From JAVBNC01 sp031551765 (GTDB lineage: Bacteria; Desulfobacterota; Desulfovibrionia; Desulfovibrionales; Desulfovibrionaceae), in assembly GCA_031551765.1 (NCBI GenBank), contig JAVBNC010000023.1:1-40921 (forward strand): a DNA stretch of 40,921 nucleotides. Direction: 5' to 3'. A program made the translations under genes and the position numbers. The first letter of the stretch is position 1, and the number at the start of each line of letters is the position of its first letter. Positions 7,127 to 16,863 of this stretch are shown here, piece by piece. Under the pieces are notes generated by a model. It was not told where the DNA came from. It saw nothing but the letters and a program-made list of their open reading frames with translations, and made no database searches.

Positions 7127-9217
7127 ATGGACATTTCCATTGCCCACGTAAGCGGGGGGCGGGTGCGGGTGCGCGTCCGCAAAGAGCAGCGCGCCGCCCA
7201 CGTCTTTGAAGCCGCGCGTTGCATGCTGGCCGCCCTGCCGGGCCTGGGGGGCGTGCGCGTCTCCCCCCGCACGGGCAGCATCGTGCTCTTTTCCCTGGAA
7301 CGGCTGGCGCTGGAAACGGCCCTGCGCGCCCTGGTGGCCTTTGAGGCGGCGGCCGTGCCCCTGCCCCCCGCGCCCAAAGACCGGGAAGACAACCCGGCCC
7401 GGCGGCTCTTGCCCATGCTGGCCACGCGCTACCTGGCTCCGCCCCTTATCCGCCCCTTTATCACGCTGTGGCGGGCCCTGCCCTATTTCGCCCGGGGCCT
7501 GGCGGAGCTTTCCAAAACCAAACTGAACGTGGAAGTGCTGGACGCCGCCGCCATAGGCGTCTCGCTGCTGCGGCGGGACTTCCTGTCCGCGTCCACCATC
7601 ATTTTCCTGCTGGCCGTGGGCGACGTGCTGGCGGAATGGACCCGCAGGAAATCCCGGCAAAAGCTGGCGGAAGAGCTGGCCCTGCGCGTGGACACCGTGT
7701 GGGTGCGCGACAACGGAGAAGAAAGGGCCATTCCCTTCAGCGAGCTGCAAAGGGGCCAGAGCGTGGTGGTGCGTTCCGGCACGGCCATTCCCGTGGACGG
7801 GCCCGTGCTGGGCGGCGAGGCCCTGGTCAATGAAAGCGCCATGACCGGCGAGCCGCTGGGCGTGTTGCGCAAGGCCGGGCATTCCGTGTACGCGGGCACT
7901 GTGGTGGAGGAGGGCGAAATCCTGGTCCAGGTGCGGGAAAAGGGCGACGGCACCCGCATCCAGAGCATACTCCAGTTCATTGACACGTCGGAAGAGCTAA
8001 AAGCCGGCATCCAGAGCCAGGCGGAACGCATGGCCGACGCCATTGTGCCGTTCAGCTTCGGCCTCAGCCTGGGCACCTTCGCGCTGACCGGCAACCTGAT
8101 GAAAGCCTCGTCCGCGCTGATGGTGGACTATTCCTGCGCCATCAAGCTGGCCACGCCGCTGGCCATTCTGGCGGCCATGCGCGAAGGCGCGGGCAGGGGC
8201 GTGCTGTTCAAGGGCGGCCGCTTCCTGGAACTGATGGCCAAGGCGGACACCATAGTTTTCGACAAGACGGGCACGCTGACCGAATCCCGGCCCGCCATTA
8301 CCGGCATTTCGCCGTTCGGCGGGCATTCGGAAACAGAGGTGCTGCGCCTGGCCGCCTGCCTGGAAGAGCACTTCCCCCACCCTGTGGCCAAGGCCGTGGT
8401 GCGTTGCGCGGAAGAGCGCGACGTCAAACACCGGGAAATGCACGCCACGGTCACCTACATCGCGGCCCACGGCATTGTTTCCACGGTGGGCGGGGAGCGG
8501 GTGGTCATAGGCAGCCGCCACTTCCTGGCGGAAGACGAGCATGTGGACGTGGCGGAAGCCGGTCCCGTGGAGCGGGCCGCCGCGCGCAAGGGGCATTCGC
8601 TGCTGTATCTGGCCATGGGCGGCAAGCTCATTGGCGTGCTGCAGGTCAGCGACCCGGTGCGGCCGGAGGCGGCCGGGGTGCTGCGCCGTCTGCGCGAAGC
8701 GGGCTTTACCCGCCAGGTCATGCTCACGGGCGACGGCGCGCTTACCGCCGCCACGGTAGCCAGACAGCTGGGCATTACGGAGTACGTGGCCCAGGTGCTG
8801 CCGCACCAGAAGGCCGAGTATGTGAAAAAGCTGCGCGACGAAGGCCGCATTGTGGTCATGGTGGGCGACGGCATCAACGATTCCCCGGCCATGTCCCTGG
8901 CGGACGTGGGCGTGGCCGTGCGCGACGGCACGGACCTGGCGAGGGAAGTGGCGGACGTCATGCTCCAGGGCCACGGCATAGGCGGGCTGCTGCTGGCGCG
9001 GGAACTGGCCGCGCGCGGCCTGGGCCGCATCCGCGCCAATTTCGGGGCCATTGTGGGCGGCAACACTCTGCTGCTGGGCCTGGGGCTGTTCGGCGCGCTC
9101 ATGCCCGCCTCGTCCGCCCTGCTGCACAATCTGCTCACCGTGGCGGTAAGCGGCAACAGCCTGCGCCGCCTGCTGCCCCCGGGCGACAGGGCGCAGGTGC
9201 CGCTGCTCAAGAAGTAA
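7127..9217 (+). CDS. P1B-type heavy-metal ATPase with non-canonical membrane metal site
   Basis: A 696-residue ATPase with the full P-type machinery: TGEP (240-243), DKTGTLTE with the phosphorylated Asp379, the HP signature (LEEHFPHPVAKAVV) of heavy-metal pumps, and GDGINDSPA from 580. The N-terminal 75 residues resemble an HMA fold but have no CxxC. The membrane motif that is usually CPC, SPC or similar reads DYSCAIKLATP (Cys337), so a single Cys is flanked by Ser and Ala. Metal specificity therefore cannot be inferred from the classical groups. It is in the inner membrane and most likely exports a divalent cation. It is flanked by two small membrane proteins in one operon and closed by a strong terminator. 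Confidence 0.9.
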   Translation: MDISIAHVSGGRVRVRVRKEQRAAHVFEAARCMLAALPGLGGVRVSPRTGSIVLFSLERLALETALRALVAFEAAAVPLPPAPKDREDNPARRLLPMLATRYLAPPLIRPFITLWRALPYFARGLAELSKTKLNVEVLDAAAIGVSLLRRDFLSASTIIFLLAVGDVLAEWTRRKSRQKLAEELALRVDTVWVRDNGEERAIPFSELQRGQSVVVRSGTAIPVDGPVLGGEALVNESAMTGEPLGVLRKAGHSVYAGTVVEEGEILVQVREKGDGTRIQSILQFIDTSEELKAGIQSQAERMADAIVPFSFGLSLGTFALTGNLMKASSALMVDYSCAIKLATPLAILAAMREGAGRGVLFKGGRFLELMAKADTIVFDKTGTLTESRPAITGISPFGGHSETEVLRLAACLEEHFPHPVAKAVVRCAEERDVKHREMHATVTYIAAHGIVSTVGGERVVIGSRHFLAEDEHVDVAEAGPVERAAARKGHSLLYLAMGGKLIGVLQVSDPVRPEAAGVLRRLREAGFTRQVMLTGDGALTAATVARQLGITEYVAQVLPHQKAEYVKKLRDEGRIVVMVGDGINDSPAMSLADVGVAVRDGTDLAREVADVMLQGHGIGGLLLARELAARGLGRIRANFGAIVGGNTLLLGLGLFGALMPASSALLHNLLTVAVSGNSLRRLLPPGDRAQVPLLKK

Positions 9218-9227
9218 GGAGTTGCAG

Positions 9228-9704
9228 ATGGTAACAGACATGATCACGAGCATGGTGGAAGGCCGCATCCGCCTGCGCTCGCCGCATTTCAAGGACCCGG
9301 ACCTGGCCCGGCGTTTCGCGGAACTGGCCGTGGCCGTGCCCGGCATGCTGGAAGTGACGGTGAACCCGCTGGCGGGCAGCGCGCTGCTGCTCTACGACCC
9401 GGCCGAGCTGCCCACGGAAACGCTCATGGGCCACGCGGAAACCCTGGCCGCACTGATGCCGCCCCTGCCGGAAAAGGCCGGGAAGGCTTCCGGCCGTTCG
9501 CGCGGCCGTTCAGCCGGGAAACACGGCAGGGGGCCGTATGCCCTGCTGCTGGGCAGGCAGGGCCGGGCCATGGTGGTCAAGGGCCTGGCCATGTCTTTTG
9601 CCGCCACCCTGGCCACTGGCTACGTGCGGCGGCGCTGGCACCCCGCGCTGGGCTGGCTGCTGTTGGGGCTGACAGGCTTGCACTTTTTGCAGACGCGCAG
9701 GTAG
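9228..9704 (+). CDS. HMA-like small membrane protein downstream of the metal ATPase
   Basis: A 158-residue protein. Residues 1-75 look like a degenerate HMA domain (MVEGRIRLRSPHFKDP, then VPGMLEVTVNPLAGSALLLYDP) again without CxxC, matching the style of the ATPase's own N-terminus. A basic linker (about 80-105) and two hydrophobic helices at the C-terminus follow. ATG 9228 was chosen because TAAGGAG (9215-9221), which overlaps the ATPase stop, stands six bases upstream. It likely partners the ATPase, as a metal-delivery or regulatory subunit; this is inferred from fold and operon. Confidence 0.78.
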   Translation: MVTDMITSMVEGRIRLRSPHFKDPDLARRFAELAVAVPGMLEVTVNPLAGSALLLYDPAELPTETLMGHAETLAALMPPLPEKAGKASGRSRGRSAGKHGRGPYALLLGRQGRAMVVKGLAMSFAATLATGYVRRRWHPALGWLLLGLTGLHFLQTRR

Positions 9705-9721
9705 CGCCGCCCTTGGGCGGC

Positions 9722-9776
9722 AAACTCCCGCGACGGGGCCTGTTGCGCGGGCGGCCCGTTGCGGGAGTTTGTTTTT
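9722..9776 (+). terminator. Terminator of the metal ATPase operon
   Basis: AAACTCCCGC-ACGGGCC type arms (9722-9740 against 9752-9770) form a long nearly perfect stem followed by GTTTTT. It begins 18 bp after the last gene of the operon. Confidence 0.85.
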
Positions 9777-9844
9777 ACCGGATATTTTCCGGCAACTTAT
9801 CGAAAAAACGCTTTTTCATCAGCCCTGTCCGGGCGGCCCTTTCT

Positions 9845-10255
9845 CTATTCCGGGTAGCATATGACCATGCTCAAGCGGCGGAGCTCCCCGCCCACGTTGG
9901 TGTGGGCGTGGGGCGCGTCCGCGCGGAAACGGGCGGACGCGCCCGCCTTGACCGCCAGGTCGTGGCCGGAAAAGGCCAGCGGCAGCTTGCCGGAAAACAC
10001 GGTCAGAAGTTCCCGCGTGCCCGGCGGGTGGGGTTCGGATTCCAGGTGGCAGTCCTTGTCCCTTTCTATGCCGTGCAACTCAAAGCCGCGGCCGTTCTCA
10101 TAGGGAAAAACCGGATAGTTGCGGAAACGGCCGTCGTCTTCCCGCAGCGGGGTGATGGAGGCTTTTACCACCAGCTCAAAGTCCTGAACTTGGTCATGGC
10201 CCTGTTGCTGGCCTGGTGCGCGCCGGTCCGGTGCTGCCTCTCCGACAGACCTTTG
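9845..10255 (-). pseudogene. Remnant of an XRE-family regulator: only the cupin sensor domain is left
   Basis: The open frame ending at 9845 encodes a cupin domain of the XRE-cupin type: FELV...KASITPLREDDGRF, NYPVFPYENGRGFELHGIERD, then HPPGTRELLTVFSGKLPLAFSGHDL and the terminal MVICYPE. Similarity already runs upstream of the first possible start (GTG 10171) to an in-frame stop at 10256-10258, and no helix-turn-helix is encoded before it. Intact members have about 100 further N-terminal residues with the DNA-binding domain. It therefore reads as a 5'-truncated gene; a short stand-alone cupin started at 10171 remains possible. Confidence 0.65.
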
Positions 10256-10400
10256 TCATACAAATCTCCAAGACTCAGAGGATATTAAGAAGAGCCGCCG
10301 CAGCTCTCTTTTGTTTTGCTTATATAGGCTTTTGACTTATTGCTGCGAGCTGTGAGAGAAAGTACACACGCTTACGCGGGTCAACTATATATTGCCAGAT

Positions 10401-10425
10401 ACAGCGTTATCGCTGTCTTTTTTTT
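10401..10425 (+). terminator. Small hairpin with T-run in the 10.26-10.57 kb gap
   Basis: ACAGCG-TTAT-CGCTGT followed by CTTTTTTTT has terminator form on the plus strand, but no credible gene precedes it within 600 bp. The surrounding gap (10256-10572) is AT-rich and holds no convincing gene. Confidence 0.45.
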
Positions 10426-10572
10426 ACCGACTACATGGCGTTGCAAGAATGCAGCAAGACTAGTGCAATCACTTATATCCTTTCTTCTTTTTTATCCTGC
10501 CAATATAATGACTGGAATAATGCTTTGTTGTTTTGTGGAAAATAGTTGCAGCCAGGAAACCGGAGTTCGTTC

Positions 10573-11144
10573 ATGCGTGCACTGATAACCAACGATGTGG
10601 AAAAATGCGTAGGCTGTAACCGCTGCATACGGTCCTGTCCCGTGGAAGAGGCCAATATCGCCTATGTGGAAAACGGCGTGACCAAGGTCCGCATCGACAA
10701 CAAAAAGTGCATAGCCTGCGCGGCCTGTCTTTCCGCCTGCCCGCACGGGGCGCGCGGTTTTGTGGACGACACCGCGCGTTTCTTCCAGGACCTGGCCAGG
10801 GGCGAGAAAATTTCCCTGTTCTGCGCGCCGGCCAGCCGCGCCAACCTGGGGCTTTGGGAACAGGTGCCGGCCCTGTTGCTCCGCATGGGCGTGAACAAAA
10901 TCTACGACGTTTCCCTGGGCGCGGACATCTGCACCTGGGCGCATATCCGCTTTATCCAGAAAGCAGCCCCGGTCCCATCATTGCTCAGCCCTGCCCGGCC
11001 ATTGTGGATTATGTGCTGATGCACCGCAACGAACTGCTGCCGTATCTCTCCCCGGTGCATTCGCCCATGCTCTGCACGGCCGTTTACATGCGCAAGTGCC
11101 AGGGCGTGACGGGGAACACCCGGGAAGCGCTGGGGAAAAACTGA
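10573..11144 (+). pseudogene. Frameshifted, truncated [FeFe]-hydrogenase-like sensor
   Basis: Starting at ATG 10573 behind GGAG, this frame encodes two [4Fe-4S] ferredoxin motifs (CVGCNRCIRSCP and CIACAACLSACPHG) and then follows the N-terminal part of the intact kinase at 12849 closely (NKIYDVSLGADICTWAH). Near 10956-10960 the match moves to another frame, consistent with loss of one base, and continues there as QPCPAIVDYV and LSPVHSPMLCTAVYMR. It then diverges and stops at 11142-11144. Intact relatives run on for about 950 more residues. Everything after the first cluster ligand of the hydrogenase-like domain is missing, so this is a dead paralogue. Confidence 0.85.
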
Positions 11145-11165
11145 CGGAACGCCACGGAATATCAC

Positions 11166-11207
11166 AAAGCGGGCGGCGCAAGAGCTCTTGCGCCGCCCGC
11201 TTTTTTT
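11166..11207 (+). terminator. Perfect-palindrome terminator after the hydrogenase-sensor relic
   Basis: The 38 bases 11166-11203 are a perfect palindrome (AAAGCGGGCGGCGCAAGAG and its complement) followed by TTTT. The following gap to 11529 is AT-rich and shows no further gene. Confidence 0.9.
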
Positions 11208-11529
11208 GCGGGCAATAGATAACTTTCCGATAAGTTAGTCATTAGCTATCGATTGCTGTTTTTCCTTCGTTCCCAGAGCCGGTTGAATAACTTGAAATTG
11301 TTGTGCCGCATAGTGTGGAAGATTATACGGCGTTGATCCGGAATTGTGCGCTTTTATGCTTCTGCGTTGCCGGGGAGGTGGGAAGAACCATAAAGGATTT
11401 GTGCATCCAAAAATAAAGTTTTGCGCTGTTTTTTAAAGCAAAGGATAAAGTTATTGCCTTATGCGGTCGATTTGATTATTAAACCGCTACTGTAATTTTC
11501 CATATTGCGTTTCCTGGGGGGGGGCCGCC

Positions 11530-12402
11530 ATGACATCTATTGCTCATCGCATTTTTACGTCCTTTATTTGCCGCAAACTGTTTCTGCTTCTCGCCTTCTG
11601 CATGCTGGCCCTGACCGGCCAGGCCGCTGCCGCGCCCCGGGGCCCGGAAACCCTTGCCCCGGCGCAGGGAACGGAAAAAAGCGGGCCCGCTTTAGCCCCG
11701 CTGCGCCGCTCCGCACCCGCGCCTGAAGGCGCGCCGAACGCCTTTGTGCTGCAGGGTGACCCGGCCCTACAAGCCAAGGTGGACACCCTGAGGGCCGAAG
11801 GCCGCCTGCCCAAAGCCCGGGTGGGCAGCTACGAAAGCCTGCTGGCCGACCTGTTGCCGCAGGGCGCCGCGGCCCGGCCCCGGGTTGTGAAACCGGCGGC
11901 CGCGGCAGCCAAGCGGGCCGAAGCTCCCAAGCCCTTGGCCGTCGCGCCCGCGCCGATTCAGGCGCAAAAGCCCGTTCCCTTGGCCGTCGCGCCCAAGCCC
12001 GTCACGCCCGACGCCAAGCCTGTCGCGGCGGCCAAGACCCAGCCCGCCGCTTCCACAACAATCACCGCTCCCGCAGCGGTCACGGCTTTCTCGACTCTCA
12101 CGGCCAAGGCGCCCGCACCGGAAAAGACGGCCGTCGCCCAGGAAACGCCCCGCGGCGCGGCCCAGCGCTACGCCGCCCCTGCCCGTGCCAACGGCCGGGA
12201 AGGGGGAGTCCTGATCGGCGAGAGCCAGGCTGTGCGCGCCAAAATACAGGAACTCCATGAATGCGGCAGGCTGCCCTCACCCAAGCTGGGCAACTACGGC
12301 GACCTGCTCTCCGACATGGCGCCGGGGCAGGCCTTGCAGCCCGCACAGGTCGCGCCCGGGCCGCGGGCCGTTGCCGAGGCTCCTTCTCCGGACGCAGCCT
12401 AG
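11530..12402 (+). CDS. Secreted Pro/Ala-rich protein with a duplicated 38-residue motif
   Basis: A 290-residue protein with a signal peptide (hydrophobic LFLLLAFCMLALTG, cleavage near QAAAA-PRG). Two copies of one motif are visible: residues about 74-112 (GDPALQAKVDTLRAEGRLP...GSYESLLADLLP) and about 227-266 (GESQAVRAKIQELHECGRLP...GNYGDLLSDMAP). They share x-AKVxxLxxxGRLPxxxxGxYxxLLxDxxP. Between them is a 110-residue linker rich in Ala, Pro, Lys and Val. I do not recognise the family. It is probably periplasmic or surface-exposed, with the linker spanning the envelope. It lies between the hydrogenase-sensor relic and the intact sensor kinase. The Shine-Dalgarno is GGGGGGGG, five to twelve bases upstream. 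Confidence 0.75.
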   Translation: MTSIAHRIFTSFICRKLFLLLAFCMLALTGQAAAAPRGPETLAPAQGTEKSGPALAPLRRSAPAPEGAPNAFVLQGDPALQAKVDTLRAEGRLPKARVGSYESLLADLLPQGAAARPRVVKPAAAAAKRAEAPKPLAVAPAPIQAQKPVPLAVAPKPVTPDAKPVAAAKTQPAASTTITAPAAVTAFSTLTAKAPAPEKTAVAQETPRGAAQRYAAPARANGREGGVLIGESQAVRAKIQELHECGRLPSPKLGNYGDLLSDMAPGQALQPAQVAPGPRAVAEAPSPDAA

Positions 12403-12848
12403 GCTCTTCACACTTGAAATGCCCGCAAGGATTTGTCTTCAAAACCTTGCCGTCCAATAGGCGCGCGGGCTTTGCCCGCCGTTAAGCGACTATCTCAAGG
12501 TGGATATGTTCCAGACAGTGCCGCCGCGAGGGGCTTTTTGCCCTCTGCCCGCGTCAAAAAGGCTTTTTATTGATTATTGGGCCGTTCTGGCCCTCACCCC
12601 AACATGCCTGTTTTCCTTGGCAAAAAACGACAATCCTTTTCATGGCAACACTGCCTGGCGTTTCCGGCGCCCGGCGGCGTGAAAACTGTGTTCTGTTTCG
12701 TTCGCGTTTCTCGATTGCCAGAGCCGGTCTTTAGGGCTACCATACCAACGGGATCCGTTGTTTTTGCATACACAACGCGCCGCGCGCGGCCGCTAGAAAC
12801 CGCGCGGAGCACAGAACCCTTGTATATTCGGAGGGTTGTTCATACGGC
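12403..12848 (+). other. 446-bp non-coding gap before the sensor kinase
   Basis: No reading frame here has a ribosome site or recognisable product. The only signal is GGAGG at 12830-12834, fourteen bases before the ATG of the kinase, a long but usable spacing. The promoter of the kinase presumably lies here but could not be placed. Confidence 0.5.
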
Positions 12849-16256
<3,408 letters not shown>

Positions 16257-16311
16257 GAATACGCACGGCCCGGTCCGGGCGTTTCGGCAAAAGATACGCC
16301 GAATTCGCAAT

Positions 16312-16346
16312 GCCTTGAGGTGCTTGCTCAGCAAGCACCTCAAGGC
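16312..16346. terminator. 17-bp perfect inverted repeat between convergent genes
   Basis: GCCTTGAGGTGCTTGCT (16312-16328) and its exact complement (16330-16346) are separated by one base, between the convergent ends of the sensor kinase and the small unknown gene. There is no T-run on either side. A two-way terminator or a protein-binding palindrome are both possible. Confidence 0.6.
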
Positions 16347-16355
16347 GAAACGGCT

Positions 16356-16772
16356 CTAATGCAGCGCGGTGTGGTCGGAGGAATAGAGCATCAGCTCATC
16401 GACCAGCGTTTTCAGGCGCTGCGTTTCCCGCACCAGGGCGGGCACCTGGTGCGAAAGCATGAGCAGCTCGCACACCGCTTCCATCTTTTCGTCCCGGCCG
16501 GCCAGCTTTTCCCTGGCGGCGCTGTAGCGTGTTTCCAGCCCGGTCAGCCATTCCATGGACGCCAGGTCGAACGTCTGGTCCTCGCAGGCCGGTTTCCTCG
16601 CGAGGGGCACTTCTTTTTCCAGGACCTGCCGCGCCGCTTCGGAAGCCTCAAGGTCATAAAGCAGGGCGAGCAGGGTGAGGCCGATTTCCTTCTCAAATCC
16701 TTTGGAATCCTGAATGATGCCTTCAATGGCCGTGCGCAGGCGCGTCCGGTCCTTCACGGAAAAAATGAACAT
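16356..16772 (-). CDS. Small unknown protein next to a chemoreceptor
   Basis: A 138-residue, mostly helical, soluble protein with no recognised motif. It begins at ATG 16772 with GGGAGG nine bases upstream. It contains heptad-like Leu/Ile spacing in the first 50 residues (IGLTLLALLYDLEASEAARQ) and the C-terminal third (LVRETQRLKTLVDELMLY). It is 91 bp after the chemoreceptor gene on the same strand, separated from it by a hairpin, and may be co-transcribed by readthrough. A role with the chemoreceptor is only suggested by position. Confidence 0.7.
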   Translation of the reverse strand: MFIFSVKDRTRLRTAIEGIIQDSKGFEKEIGLTLLALLYDLEASEAARQVLEKEVPLARKPACEDQTFDLASMEWLTGLETRYSAAREKLAGRDEKMEAVCELLMLSHQVPALVRETQRLKTLVDELMLYSSDHTALH

Positions 16773-16825
16773 ATGATGCTGCCTCCCGGGCGCGGTTCCG
16801 CGCGCAAGGCGTTTTTTTCGCTAAA

Positions 16826-16855
16826 GGGAGGAATGCAGGGTCGAACATTCCTCCC
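16826..16855 (-). terminator. Hairpin after the chemoreceptor gene
   Basis: GGGAGGAATG (16826-16835) and CATTCCTCCC (16846-16855) form a 10-bp stem with a 10-nt loop; on the minus strand it is followed by only TTTAG. It is likely a weak terminator or attenuator ahead of the small downstream gene. Confidence 0.6.
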
Positions 16856-16863
16856 TCGGAGAC

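Noticed and set aside
10340..10585. Plus-strand frame of 81 codons before the hydrogenase-sensor relic
   Set aside because: It reads through a terminator hairpin and overlaps the start of the relic in another frame; no ribosome site.
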